A stretch of DNA of 37,784 nucleotides from an uncultured Bdellovibrionales bacterium (GCA_937903155.1 CALCZU010000032.1:1-37784); one strand, 5' to 3'; positions 7,102 to 15,896 are shown, counted from the stretch's first letter. Numbers and translations: made by a program. Notes: generated by a model from the letters alone, not told the origin.

Positions 7102-8082
7102 ATGTTTCCCTGGATCAAAAAAGGATTTCCGGCGGTGATTTTAGCGCCGATGGAAGGTGTCACCGACGCGTCGATGCGCGCTGTTTTAACCAGACGTCAT
7201 CCTTTCCAACATTGCGTGTCTGAATTTATTCGAGTGACCGACCAAGTTCCTCCTCGCAAAGTTTTTGTCCGACATATTCCCGAACTTGACGAGGGTGGCA
7301 AAACCCATTGCGGAACGCCGATTCAAGTTCAGCTCCTCGGAGGAGATGTCAAAGTGATGGTGGATGCGGCTCAATACGCGATTCAAATTGGCTTTACCGC
7401 AATCGATCTCAACTTTGGCTGTCCTGCGCCGACGGTGAATCGCCACGATGGCGGGGCCACTCTTCTGAAATATCCTTCAAGGCTCTATCAAATCGTTAAA
7501 ACCATTCGGGACTGTATTCCGATGAAATATCCCGTCTCGGCAAAGCTGAGGCTGGGTTGGGAAGATCCCAAAGACATTTTCGTGAATGCGAAAAAAATCG
7601 AAGAAGCAGGCGCTTCTTGGATGACAATTCATGCCCGAACTCGCATGCAGGGTTATCAACCTCCGGTATTTTGGGATATCGTGGGTGAGGTGAATCGAAC
7701 GTCCTCAATTCCCGTCGTGGCCAATGGCGACATCCGAACGAAAGAAGATTTCTTAAAATGCCGCGAACTTTCTGGGTGCGAGCATTACATGGTGGGGCGA
7801 GGTGCGTTGGGCAATCTCGGCCTTGTTTCCGAAATGGTGGAGTTATTGGGTCTAGCGCGCCCCGAAGTTCTTAAATCCAATTCGCTCAAAGAAAAGCCTG
7901 AGTGGAAGCCACTTTTGGATGATTATCTTCACTGGGTCAATCGTTATGAACCGATGAATACAAATACGGTCGGAAGAATTAAACAATGGGTAAAGTTTGC
8001 GTCTCTTTCCGAAAAAATTTCTTGGTTTGACGAGATCAAGACAAAGAAGACGCTTTCAGATATTCTTTCGGTATTCGGATAA
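7102..8082 (+). CDS. dusC: tRNA-dihydrouridine synthase, DusC type
   Basis: An FMN-dependent enzyme that reduces a uridine in the tRNA D-loop region to dihydrouridine with NADPH. The 326-aa TIM-barrel protein starts with LAPMEGVTD, the FMN-binding segment. The catalytic cysteine is C107 in DLNFGCPAPTVNRHDGG, followed by KLRLGW, IHARTRMQGY and the phosphate-binding VVANGDI and VGRGALGN motifs. The SEFIRVTDQVPPRKVF segment fits the DusC subgroup (U16-type) better than DusA or DusB; this assignment is from remembered family features. Only three bases separate its stop from the next start, so it is cotranscribed with the metal transporter. Confidence 0.92.
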   Translation: MFPWIKKGFPAVILAPMEGVTDASMRAVLTRRHPFQHCVSEFIRVTDQVPPRKVFVRHIPELDEGGKTHCGTPIQVQLLGGDVKVMVDAAQYAIQIGFTAIDLNFGCPAPTVNRHDGGATLLKYPSRLYQIVKTIRDCIPMKYPVSAKLRLGWEDPKDIFVNAKKIEEAGASWMTIHARTRMQGYQPPVFWDIVGEVNRTSSIPVVANGDIRTKEDFLKCRELSGCEHYMVGRGALGNLGLVSEMVELLGLARPEVLKSNSLKEKPEWKPLLDDYLHWVNRYEPMNTNTVGRIKQWVKFASLSEKISWFDEIKTKKTLSDILSVFG

Positions 8083-8085
8083 ATT

Positions 8086-8784
8086 ATGAGTCATCCTCAC
8101 CACCACGTTGAAAAACACTTTAACTCATCGGCGATGATCCGAGACATCGTGATCGGAATGTCGGATGGGTTGACCGTCCCTTTTGCATTAGCCGCAGGTT
8201 TGACCGGGGCCGTCGATGTGAGTCATATCGTATTGACCGCAGGTTTTGCAGAAATTGCCGCCGGCGCAATTGCGATGGGACTGGGCGGATACCTTGCGGC
8301 GCGCACTGACATGGAGCATTTTATTTCGGAGCGTGCCCGAGAAGAACGTGAGACTAACGAAATTCCGGAGTCAGAAGCACAGGAAGTCGCAGATGTCTTT
8401 AGAGGTTATGGCTTAGACAAAAAGTCAGTCGACCTTGTAGTCACAGCGATTCGCGCCGACAAAGAAAAATGGATCGACTTCATGATGAAGTTCGAATTGG
8501 GAATCGAAAAACCCGACGCAAAGCGCGCTCGCAACAGTGCGCTGACGATTTCACTTTCCTACATCGCGGGTGGCGTCATTCCACTCTCGCCGTATTATTT
8601 TATTCATAGTACTCAGCAAGCATTGCAAGCTTCGTGCGTTGCAACGGGAATCGCACTTTTTACTTTCGGTTATTTCAAAGGAAAATTCACGGTCGCAAAA
8701 CCTTTGAAGAGTGCATTGCAAACTTTGGGCATTGGAAGTCTTGCCGCGTTTGCAGCTTATTCCATTGCCCGTTTGATTTCCTAA
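8086..8784 (+). CDS. VIT1/CCC1-family iron/manganese transporter
   Basis: A 232-aa inner-membrane protein of the VIT1/CCC1 family, which moves Fe2+ or Mn2+ across membranes. The N-terminus is His-rich (HPHHHVEKHF) and leads into the conserved IRDIVIGMSDGLTVPFALAAG helix. A second helix carries GAIAMGLGGYLAARTD, and a charged cytoplasmic segment (about 85-150) with many Glu residues corresponds to the metal-binding domain of the family. Three further hydrophobic helices follow, including SYIAGGVIPLSPY. The stop abuts the stop of the convergent secreted-protein gene with no gap, so transcription from both sides may collide here. Confidence 0.92.
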   Translation: MSHPHHHVEKHFNSSAMIRDIVIGMSDGLTVPFALAAGLTGAVDVSHIVLTAGFAEIAAGAIAMGLGGYLAARTDMEHFISERAREERETNEIPESEAQEVADVFRGYGLDKKSVDLVVTAIRADKEKWIDFMMKFELGIEKPDAKRARNSALTISLSYIAGGVIPLSPYYFIHSTQQALQASCVATGIALFTFGYFKGKFTVAKPLKSALQTLGIGSLAAFAAYSIARLIS

Positions 8785-9303
8785 TTACGGTCTGCGGCGA
8801 GGCTTTGGGCCTGCATTCTCAATATCTGTTCCGTAGACTTTCCCTTTAATAATTAAAAAGCCCGATGGGTGCCCCGGCCTTGGATTTAAATGGACCCAGT
8901 GAATAATTCCGCCGTCTGGAGACGCAGGGTAGGGGCCCGATTGAGCGATTGAAGTAATATAATCTCCGCAAGCTTCCACCATCGTTCCCACATCAATGAC
9001 ATCGGGCAATGCGCCAAAGTCTTCGTTGTAGATCACTTCTAACGTGTCGTTTCTATCGTCGCCGATTTTAATTTGAAAATGTGCATGGCCATTGCGGTCA
9101 GAATATAAATCGCTGACGGGACCTTTGACATGGCCTCTCTCTTTGAAAGAGTTTTTGGTCGATTTTTTCCACTTTAGGACTTGAGCATTGTTAACGGGTA
9201 AGTCCACTCCGTTGGAAAGACAGCGAGGGGTTTGTTGATTCCCTGCTGCGAAAATTTGAGATGCGAATAGTAGACTTAACCCTAGTAGTGTAACCCGATT
9301 CAT
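8785..9303 (-). CDS. Secreted DUF3465-like protein
   Basis: A 172-aa exported protein with a clear signal peptide (MNRVTLLGLSLLFASQIFAAG). The mature part contains a GHVKGPVSDLYSDRNGHAHF segment and a later GGIIHWVHLNPRPGHPSG segment with a final G-K-V-Y-G, the pattern I associate with DUF3465, small OB-like periplasmic proteins of unknown function. I chose ATG 9303 because GGAGG and GGGG lie just upstream, and the signal peptide then begins at residue 1; the ATG at 9321 would add six unlikely residues. A Pro/Arg-rich tail (GPKPRRRP) ends the protein. Confidence 0.75.
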   Translation of the reverse strand: MNRVTLLGLSLLFASQIFAAGNQQTPRCLSNGVDLPVNNAQVLKWKKSTKNSFKERGHVKGPVSDLYSDRNGHAHFQIKIGDDRNDTLEVIYNEDFGALPDVIDVGTMVEACGDYITSIAQSGPYPASPDGGIIHWVHLNPRPGHPSGFLIIKGKVYGTDIENAGPKPRRRP

Positions 9304-9753
9304 AATTCCCCAATCCTCCATGTCGTTTGTTCAATGAGAAAACACTGACGACGATAAAGCGTCAAATTATTATCGATTTATTTTGTAAGTAATTGAGTTG
9401 ACTTATTTATCTTTCAAAATTGCTTCGAGCATTTTTTGAAAAGATTTACGACACTACGCAAGGTTTTATGAAGCTTCGTGTCGTTGTCGGCGAGAAAAAA
9501 GTTTTTTGAACGGTTAAAAAACTTTTTAAAAATGTGGGAAGCTGTTTACAAAAAGGTACAGAAGAGTTTCGAGAGAGAGATTCTTCAGTTTAAAAAGAGT
9601 ACAATCATTTTAGAGAGCCTCCCACTCATTGCGTTTCGTTCCTTTCTCACTCTCTTCAAATCAACATTAGAAATCGGTTAAAGATTCATTATCTTCAGGT
9701 TTAGCTCCTTGTTCGAGATGGTTTTTCCGATACGCTTTAAACAAGGACACTTC
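9304..9753. other. 450-base intergenic region, AT-rich, with one strong palindrome
   Basis: No convincing gene. A 67-codon frame at 9478-9681 exists but has no ribosome binding site, is Lys/Phe-rich from A/T runs, and covers a palindrome. AAAAAGTTTTTT (9496-9507) and AAAAAACTTTTT (9516-9527) form a perfect 12-bp stem with an 8-base loop. Promoters for the two divergent flanking genes should be here; a TTGACG is visible on the minus strand about 60 bases before the secreted-protein gene, but no confident -10 was found. Confidence 0.5.
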
Positions 9754-10707
9754 ATGTCGTTCAAATCGATAAAAGTTCTGACATTAAACACGTGGCTACT
9801 GCGAACCCCACTCGGGATCGATCTCGCACGTTCGGTTGAACGGCGTTTGAAGATAATCCCCGATCGAGTGTGTCGCTTCAGTCCCGATATTATTCTTTTG
9901 CAAGAGGTCTGGCATCCCGCTCTGCGCGCGCGTTTGCATCAAGAGTTTTCAAAACGAGGTTACGCGTTTTCAAATTGGAATTCAGCAAACGAAAAAAATC
10001 TTTGTCGTCGCGATTTTCTTCTAAATTTTTGCTCCCCTCATAAATTGAAAGAACTTTCAAAACAAATTATGCAAAATGGACTGATGATTTTTTCAAAATT
10101 TCCGCTCAATCCTCAGCTCTCCACTCTCGTTTTTAGCGAACATACCCGTGCCGATGAAGTTTTTGTAAAAAAGGGTGCAATCAAGATGCAGGTCTTATTG
10201 CCTGAACTGGGTTGGGCCGATGTGTACAACGCTCACCTCGGTGCCGTGACGTTTGATAGTGATTCGAACGCTTACATCGCGAAAGAATGCGAAGCGAGAA
10301 AAAAGCAGACGCATGAACTTGCGACGTGGATTCGAAAAACACGCGATTCGGAATTTCAAATTGTAGGTGCTGACTTAAATTCGCACTATCACGGTTTTAA
10401 AGAGGGAAAATATCACGACAAGATTTCGGACGAGTACTCGATGATGACAGGGAGGGGAAACTACGGCGCCGGACTCGTCGATAGCTTTACCTCTCATCAC
10501 GGGCTCGGACCCAATCCAGGCTACACCGATGAATCGAAAAATCCCTATCGGCAATCGGGACCTTTTGCAAATAGTCCGGATGCGGTTTTGGATTATGTTT
10601 TCGTTTCCGACAGTCGGCATTTGACGCCGTCTCAGTCTCAACTCGTCTTCAATGAAGACTGCGTCTCGGATCATTATGGCGTTTTAAGTGAATTTGCGAT
10701 TGCTTAA
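9754..10707 (+). CDS. Endonuclease/exonuclease/phosphatase (EEP) family phosphodiesterase, sphingomyelinase-like
   Basis: A 317-aa metal-dependent phosphodiesterase. The EEP motifs are in order: LNTWLL (Asn ligand), LLQEVW (Glu metal ligand), YNAHLGAV (His), VGADLNSH (Asp and Asn), DYVFVSD and the terminal SDHYGVL (Asp-His pair). The insert layout and the NTWLL/QEVW spelling resemble bacterial neutral sphingomyelinases and related lipid phosphodiesterases more than ExoIII. The substrate is not decidable. ATG 9754 was chosen because AAGGAC sits seven bases before it; an upstream TTG at 9709 lacks such a site. No signal peptide is obvious, so it is probably cytoplasmic or exported by a route not visible here. 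Confidence 0.85.
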   Translation: MSFKSIKVLTLNTWLLRTPLGIDLARSVERRLKIIPDRVCRFSPDIILLQEVWHPALRARLHQEFSKRGYAFSNWNSANEKNLCRRDFLLNFCSPHKLKELSKQIMQNGLMIFSKFPLNPQLSTLVFSEHTRADEVFVKKGAIKMQVLLPELGWADVYNAHLGAVTFDSDSNAYIAKECEARKKQTHELATWIRKTRDSEFQIVGADLNSHYHGFKEGKYHDKISDEYSMMTGRGNYGAGLVDSFTSHHGLGPNPGYTDESKNPYRQSGPFANSPDAVLDYVFVSDSRHLTPSQSQLVFNEDCVSDHYGVLSEFAIA

Positions 10708-10710
10708 ACG

Positions 10711-12252
10711 TTACGAAAGATGTCGCGCCTGACGCTTCATCGAAATATTTTTTTCTGAGAAAAGCGGAAGACGTGTTTTGTAATCGATTTGTGGATCTTC
10801 GTCGCGAAGAAATTTGGGGATGTCTCGCTTGCCTTTAACACTGTAATCTTCGATTAAAGCCTGTCGCACGACTTCAGGATCGCGGCCTTTGACTTCGGTC
10901 AAAAATTTCCATACCGATTCGACTAAATTGACGAGCGCAATCGAATGGCGCTTGGGATGTCTCACACTTAAAAAATCGACTAGCTGTAAAAAATCGTTGA
11001 AGATAGAAGGGGATGGAGCGATCTGTTTCATCGTCTCTTTAAAGTTTCCGCTATTTGCTATGAGATCCCAGAACTTTGCAAATCGCTGCATCCGTTGAAT
11101 CGTTTGGAAATCCATCGTCGAGGTTTTTAGGATCGGATAAGGCGTCGTGGCACTGTATTTCATCGAAAAATCTCTGTCGTGTCGGATAATTGGCGTTCCG
11201 CGCAGACGTTTTAAAATACCGACCTGAATCTCGTGGGGTTTTAACGCGTAAAGATTGTCAAATCCTTCCGAGAAACTTTGCAAATCTTCCCCAGGCAATC
11301 CTACGATCAAATCCGCATGCGTGTGAACTTTGGTGGATTCACTTAAGAAAAGAAAATTTTCACGCATTCGACTGTGGTTTTGCAGGCGACTGATATTTTT
11401 TTCTACGACCGGATTTAGCGTTTGGACGCCGATTTCAAACTGCAAGCTCCCTTCAGGGAAAAGGCGAATCAGCTCTTTCAATTCATCGGGCAATCGGTCC
11501 GGAATCAACTCAAAGTGGATAAAGAGCCCGAGCGAGATGCGGTCTAAAAAGAACTGCATGATTTTAAGGCTTGTTTGAATATTAAGATTGAAAGTGCGGT
11601 CGACAAATTTAAATTGCCGAACCCCTCTATTCATTAAAACCTGCATTTCATTTAAAAAACTGTCGAGCGGAAACGCTCTCACTTTTTCATCGAGAGACGA
11701 AAGACAAAACTCGCATTTGTAAGGACAGCCTCTTGAGGCCTCGACATAAATCACGCGATGAGAAACGTCTTCATCGGTGTAGAGAGAATAGGGAAGGGGC
11801 ATTTTCGATAAGTCGGGCAGCTCGCCTCTCAATATTTTTTCCCCGGGCTTTGTTTTTCCGCTGAGTAATGCTTGTGCAAGCGAATAAAAAATGTCTTCAC
11901 CTTCTCCACAAACCGTATAATCCGCGATCCTGCAGACCTCTTGCTTGTCTTGCTCGAAACTCACTTCGGGGCCTCCGATTACGATCGTAGTTTCCGGAGA
12001 CAGCTCTTTTAAAATCTGAATGAGCTCTAAAGATTCTTTCGTATTCCAAATGTAGATTCCAAATCCGATGATTTTTGGAGAACGTGCCAAAAGTTTCTCT
12101 GCAATATCGAGAAGGTTTTCACCCGTTGTAAACTCGCAGATTTCGCAACGGTCCGAAAGTTCGCGTAAGTTTGCTTTAAGGTAGCGAAGTCCAAAAGCCG
12201 CGTGGAAATAGGTCGCGTTTAAAGTGCAAAGAAGAATGTCTTTGGAGGTCAT
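10711..12252 (-). CDS. B12-binding-domain radical SAM protein (DUF4080 type)
   Basis: A 513-aa protein with an N-terminal cobalamin-binding Rossmann-like domain (about 1-150; KIIGFGIYIWN and VIGGPEVSFE) and a radical SAM domain with the 4Fe-4S ligands C176, C180 and C183 in RGCPYKCEFC. IPDRLPDEL, the EIGVQTLN stretch and HADLIVGLPGED are standard radical SAM barrel elements. The C-terminal region (about 370-500) matches the helical extension of DUF4080-type members in length and character. Substrate is unknown; relatives perform methylations or other radical chemistry. It is convergent with the EEP gene, with three bases between the stops, and divergent from the PAP2 gene. Confidence 0.9.
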   Translation of the reverse strand: MTSKDILLCTLNATYFHAAFGLRYLKANLRELSDRCEICEFTTGENLLDIAEKLLARSPKIIGFGIYIWNTKESLELIQILKELSPETTIVIGGPEVSFEQDKQEVCRIADYTVCGEGEDIFYSLAQALLSGKTKPGEKILRGELPDLSKMPLPYSLYTDEDVSHRVIYVEASRGCPYKCEFCLSSLDEKVRAFPLDSFLNEMQVLMNRGVRQFKFVDRTFNLNIQTSLKIMQFFLDRISLGLFIHFELIPDRLPDELKELIRLFPEGSLQFEIGVQTLNPVVEKNISRLQNHSRMRENFLFLSESTKVHTHADLIVGLPGEDLQSFSEGFDNLYALKPHEIQVGILKRLRGTPIIRHDRDFSMKYSATTPYPILKTSTMDFQTIQRMQRFAKFWDLIANSGNFKETMKQIAPSPSIFNDFLQLVDFLSVRHPKRHSIALVNLVESVWKFLTEVKGRDPEVVRQALIEDYSVKGKRDIPKFLRDEDPQIDYKTRLPLFSEKNISMKRQARHLS

Positions 12253-12356
12253 TTCCCCCTACTTGTATTCGTTTTCACACAGAAAAATCAAGGTTTTCGT
12301 ATCTCGATTGCATTGGTTGCGAGGCTCGTGTAATTTCGGCTGAAATAGGGGGGGTG

Positions 12357-12995
12357 ATGCGGCTTAAATCGGCGTTTCTTTTATTTCTTTTCAGTTTTAC
12401 TGTCTTTGCGGATTGGAATCAGGTCGATCCGAGCGATTTCAGCGTAATGCCACCGCCCGCAAAGGGTTCTGACGAGTACAAACGGGATTTTAGAATCTTA
12501 CTCGATTACCAGTCGACTCGTACGAAAGACGAGTGCGCTCTCTCTGGCACCCAAATCATCCCAAGTTTTGAGGCCCTTTTCGGCGGTTCTGAAATTTTTT
12601 CGTCGGAGGAAATGGAGAAGCTCTCTCCATTGATGAAAAAGACCCTGAAATGTGCAGAACGGGTCACACATCATTTTAAAGACGAATACATGCGTCCTCG
12701 GCCTTTCAATGTCGATCCGCGGGTAAAGCCCTGTGTGGAAAAACCGGGCGGCTCAAAAGCTTATCCAAGCTCACACGCTTCCATGGCGACATTGGGGGCT
12801 TGTGTCCTCGCAAAAGTTTATCCAGCTCGAGCTCAAAAAATCATGGAATATGGAAAGTTTCTTTCGGTTTTACGAGTCAAAGTGGGTGTTCACCATCCGA
12901 GCGATGTCGAAGCCGGACAGTCTTTGGGTTTGGAAATCTGTAAGCAAATCTCTCGCGAAAAAGATTTTCAAAGAGAGATTGAATCACTGAAGTAA
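12357..12995 (+). CDS. Secreted PAP2 / class A acid phosphatase
   Basis: A 212-aa periplasmic phosphatase of the vanadium-haloperoxidase/PAP2 superfamily. A signal peptide (MRLKSAFLLFLFSFTVFA) leads into a mature enzyme with all three signature motifs: KDEYMRPRPF, YPSSHASM and RVKVGVHHPSDVEAG, where the two His residues and the Asp form the active site. This arrangement matches nonspecific class A acid phosphatases, which hydrolyse a range of phosphomonoesters. The start is ATG 12357, preceded by an unusually long G-run (AGGGGGGG) as ribosome binding site; a GTG directly before it is less likely. It is the first gene of a run with tatD and tcdA. Confidence 0.92.
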   Translation: MRLKSAFLLFLFSFTVFADWNQVDPSDFSVMPPPAKGSDEYKRDFRILLDYQSTRTKDECALSGTQIIPSFEALFGGSEIFSSEEMEKLSPLMKKTLKCAERVTHHFKDEYMRPRPFNVDPRVKPCVEKPGGSKAYPSSHASMATLGACVLAKVYPARAQKIMEYGKFLSVLRVKVGVHHPSDVEAGQSLGLEICKQISREKDFQREIESLK

Positions 12996-13009
12996 GGGAG
13001 AAAAGCGAA

Positions 13010-13792
13010 ATGGGTTGGATCGATGCTCACTGCCATTTAGCCGATCCTCGTTTTGCAGACGGCCTCGACGCCGCTCTCTCTCGCGCTGAAACAAAGAATA
13101 TTTCCCTTTGGATCCAGGGAGGCGTTTCTCCGCTGGATTGGGAAAGGCAAGATGCACTGAAGGCTCGGTATCCCGGAAAAATCCTGACGAGCTATGGATT
13201 GCATCCCTGGTGGGTTTCTGAAGTCGATGAGCTGACAGCGGAGCAAGCGATTTTGAAACTTCGGGAATCGTTGAATCGAGCCGACGCGTTTGGGGAATTG
13301 GGTTTAGACTTTGGGAAGCGCTTCGCAGATCCCAAAATCCAAAGTCGGCAGGAGCTGTATTTCGAACGCCAGTTGGAATTTGCCTCTCACTCCAAGTTGC
13401 CTTTAATCTTACATGTGGTCCAGGCTCACTCGAAAGCAGTCGAAATTTTGAAGCGCTTTCCTCACCCTGACGGAGGGCTGATTCATTCGTTTTCGGGAAG
13501 CGTAGAAGAGGCCAAAAACTACCTCGATTTGGGATTCACGCTCTCGATTTCGGGTGTCGTTTGCCGAAAAGGCTATGAGAAGCTTAAAAAAGCGCTCCAG
13601 ACTTTACCTAGGGATAAAATTGTCATAGAAACCGATGCACCCGATCAGAATCCAGAAGGCGCTTTGGCGGGCTTAAATGAACCCGAAAACCTTCTGAAAA
13701 TCGCGGATGCCGTAGCTCAGATTCAAAACAAAACTCGGAATGAGGTTTTGGATCAAAGTACGGAAAATCTAAAACGAGTATTTAAATTATGA
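13010..13792 (+). CDS. TatD-family metal-dependent hydrolase
   Basis: A 260-aa TIM-barrel metallohydrolase of the TatD family, members of which act as 3'-5' DNA/RNA exonucleases or D-aminoacyl-tRNA deacylases. Metal-binding motifs are H7 and H9 in IDAHCHLAD, E96 in FGELGLDF, the LHVVQAH segment, HSFSGS and the C-terminal IETDAPDQNP. The start has a GGGAG ribosome binding site. It overlaps tcdA by four bases (ATGA), so the two are coupled. The protein is close to the YcfH/YjjV size class rather than to the longer fungal-type forms. Confidence 0.92.
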   Translation: MGWIDAHCHLADPRFADGLDAALSRAETKNISLWIQGGVSPLDWERQDALKARYPGKILTSYGLHPWWVSEVDELTAEQAILKLRESLNRADAFGELGLDFGKRFADPKIQSRQELYFERQLEFASHSKLPLILHVVQAHSKAVEILKRFPHPDGGLIHSFSGSVEEAKNYLDLGFTLSISGVVCRKGYEKLKKALQTLPRDKIVIETDAPDQNPEGALAGLNEPENLLKIADAVAQIQNKTRNEVLDQSTENLKRVFKL

Positions 13793-14658
13793 TAAGTGAA
13801 ACGCCCAATCCAATGCCTCCCGAAAACAAAGTCCAAGAAATGACAGCTGGCGAGCTGGAGAACTATAAACTGCACCGCCGTTTTGACCGGATGGGAAGAC
13901 TCGTTGGGGATTTGGCGATGAAAAAGCTTCGAGAATCGCATGTGATGTTGATTGGTCTAGGGGGAGTAGGTTCGTGGGCGGCCGAATCCATTGTTCGCTC
14001 CGGTGTGGGCAAAGTGACGCTCGTCGACTTCGACGAAATTTGTATCACTAATTTCAATCGACAACTTCATGCTCTGTATGGACTCGTGGGTTCTCAGAAA
14101 GCTGAAGTCATGGCTGACCGGATGAGAATGATTAACCCTGGCGCCAAAATTGTTTCAATGACGAAATTCTACAACGCCGATCACTGCGCTGAGATTTTTG
14201 TCGATAAGCCAGATTATGTGGTTGATGCAATTGATAACGTGACGTCGAAATGCCATCTTTTGAATTACTGCAAAGAAAATAAAATCCCGGTGATTACCTC
14301 GACCGGGTCGGGCGGCAGAATGGATCCCACACAAGTGAAGGTCGTGGATCTGGCGCTGACGACAGTCGATCCTTTAGCTCGCTCCGTTCGCGTTTTTTTA
14401 CGAAGTAAATATAATTTCCCAAAAGGAGAATGTGAGAGCTTCGGAATCAAAGCAGTCTATTCCGATGAAGCGGTCACTCAGCCTCAAGAATTACATTACG
14501 ACGGCGGAAAAGGTTTCCGTTGTGTTTGCCCACAAGGCGACAATCCGTACTTTCAGTGCGATAACCGCAACCTGATTATGGGAAATTCGAGTTTTGTGAC
14601 CGGAACTTTCGGCTTAGTCGCCGCCAGCGTCGTGATTAAGGATTTGCTGGCTTCTTAG
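13789..14658 (+). CDS. tcdA: tRNA threonylcarbamoyladenosine dehydratase
   Basis: An E1-like ATP-dependent enzyme (also csdL/ygdL) that dehydrates t6A37 of ANN-decoding tRNAs to the cyclic form ct6A. The 289-aa protein has the nucleotide-binding GLGGVG (56-61), the acidic DFDEICITNFNRQ segment, DAIDNVTSK, and a C-terminal region with CVCPQG. The SRxxK-type RSVRVFLRSKYN stretch fits TcdA. The upstream half of the pathway enzyme TsaD is encoded at 30230-31243. Partner genes csdA and csdE are not present here. The last 23 bases overlap the 3' end of the convergent peroxiredoxin gene. Confidence 0.93.
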   Translation: MISETPNPMPPENKVQEMTAGELENYKLHRRFDRMGRLVGDLAMKKLRESHVMLIGLGGVGSWAAESIVRSGVGKVTLVDFDEICITNFNRQLHALYGLVGSQKAEVMADRMRMINPGAKIVSMTKFYNADHCAEIFVDKPDYVVDAIDNVTSKCHLLNYCKENKIPVITSTGSGGRMDPTQVKVVDLALTTVDPLARSVRVFLRSKYNFPKGECESFGIKAVYSDEAVTQPQELHYDGGKGFRCVCPQGDNPYFQCDNRNLIMGNSSFVTGTFGLVAASVVIKDLLAS

Positions 14659-15160
14659 CTTGCAGCTTTTTTAATTCGGCAACGACATTGCTGGGATCCA
14701 TCACAGGATCTACTTTTTCATTGATAGAACGAACCACAAGGTCCGGATCAATGATGTAAGTCCAACGTTTTGAAAGATTCACGCCCAGCATTTTCACATC
14801 AAATGCGTTGATGACCTTAAGATCGGGATCGGCGAGAAGCGGAAAAAGGAGTTTATGTTCTTTATGGAATTTCGCTTGGTCTTCCACCGAATCGGCACTG
14901 AGTCCGTAGACTTCTGCGTTGAGAGCGCGAATCTCTTTAATCGAATCGCGAAACGCGCAAGCTTCTTTTGTGCAGCCCGGGGTTCCGGCTTTTGGGTAGA
15001 AGAAGAGAACCGTCCAACCTTTGCCTTTTCTATCTTGAAGCGAAAAAGGTTTTCCCTCTTGGGTTTTCACCGCGAAATCGGGAGCCGGTTGTCCGATTTT
15101 GACCGTTGCATAGCTAATTGCAGTAAATAGTAAAAAACTGAAGAAAATTTTTGATAGCAT
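14636..15160 (-). CDS. Exported BCP-type peroxiredoxin
   Basis: A 174-aa thiol peroxidase of the BCP/PrxQ branch that reduces hydroperoxides. The peroxidatic cysteine C63 and resolving cysteine C68 have the GTPGCTKEACAF spacing of atypical 2-Cys BCP. Unlike most BCPs, this one carries an N-terminal signal peptide (MLSKIFFSFLLFTAISYA), placing it in the periplasm, where it would need an exported reductant. The ATG at 15160 was chosen because GAGGG lies eight bases upstream; a GTG at 15175 would overlap this site. Its 3' end overlaps tcdA on the other strand. The C-terminus is Lys/Pro-rich. Confidence 0.92.
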   Translation of the reverse strand: MLSKIFFSFLLFTAISYATVKIGQPAPDFAVKTQEGKPFSLQDRKGKGWTVLFFYPKAGTPGCTKEACAFRDSIKEIRALNAEVYGLSADSVEDQAKFHKEHKLLFPLLADPDLKVINAFDVKMLGVNLSKRWTYIIDPDLVVRSINEKVDPVMDPSNVVAELKKLQAKKPANP

Positions 15161-15175
15161 TTCGTTTACCCTCAC

Positions 15176-15398
15176 TCCCTCAAAAGTACCAGAGTGTGAT
15201 TGAGCTGTATAGATTTGGATTATTTCCCCAATTTTGACGGAAAAATACCCCGGGCTCTCTCAAGAGTCCCCCTGCAAGTAGCTGAAATAAAATGATTCGA
15301 AGTTTGGCCCCAACGTTGCAAAACAGAGGGGCTCAATCTCTCTGTTCTCGGATATTGAAGGCAATTTTCCGATGAGACAGAGATAAAGGAGTACTAGT
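15176..15398. promoter_or_regulatory. Divergent promoter region of the peroxiredoxin and lipoprotein genes
   Basis: 223 bases without a gene. One inverted repeat is visible, AACAGAG (15322-15328) with CTCTGTT (15340-15346) and an 11-base loop, roughly 50 bases before the lipoprotein start. A ribosome binding site AAGGAG is at 15386-15391. I could not pick out -35/-10 boxes with confidence. Confidence 0.35.
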
Positions 15399-15896
15399 AT
15401 GATGAAAAAATTAGCAATGGGATCTTTAATCCCTGTTTCGATGTTTCTGATTGTTTCTTGCGGAGCCAAAGACAAGGCGACCGAAGTCGCGAATGAACTT
15501 AATATCAAAGCACGTATCAACAAACACTGGTTGATGACGGAATCGTCCCACGCTTCCAAACTGGAAAAATGGGCGACCAAAGAGTCCGTTGTTTTAACTT
15601 TTAAAGACGGCAAAGCCGCATTTTCTCCCACAGACAGCGCTGCTGGCGTTGTGGTTTATAATGCGTTGAAACCTTGTACCGCGGCGGTTCGTCCGTTTAC
15701 GGCTGACAACAATCAAATCGTTTTCCAAGCGATTGCGAATCCCGCGTGCCCAGAAACAAGAGTGACGGTTCAACAGTTGGATGACAACACTCTTAAATTT
15801 CCGGATCCAACGGATACAGACATCATCCGTACATTCGTGAAGATTGACGACGCTAAATACAATGAGCTCGTTAAACCAAGCGAACAACGTCCATAG
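15399..15896 (+). CDS. Predicted lipoprotein of unknown function
   Basis: A 165-aa exported protein. The N-terminus MMKKLAMGSLIPVSMFLIVSC has a lipobox ending at C21, so the mature protein should be lipid-anchored. The rest is a small beta-rich domain of about 125 residues with KHWLMTESS, VVLTFKDGKAAF and a cysteine pair (CTAAV and NPACPETR) that may form a disulfide. Family not recognised. It is a single-gene unit: an AAGGAG site seven bases before the ATG on one side and a strong intrinsic terminator immediately after the stop on the other. Confidence 0.85.
   Translation: MMKKLAMGSLIPVSMFLIVSCGAKDKATEVANELNIKARINKHWLMTESSHASKLEKWATKESVVLTFKDGKAAFSPTDSAAGVVVYNALKPCTAAVRPFTADNNQIVFQAIANPACPETRVTVQQLDDNTLKFPDPTDTDIIRTFVKIDDAKYNELVKPSEQRP

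Noticed and set aside
9478..9681. 67-codon plus-strand frame
   Set aside because: No ribosome binding site, composition driven by A/T runs, and it spans a perfect palindrome. Treated as non-coding.
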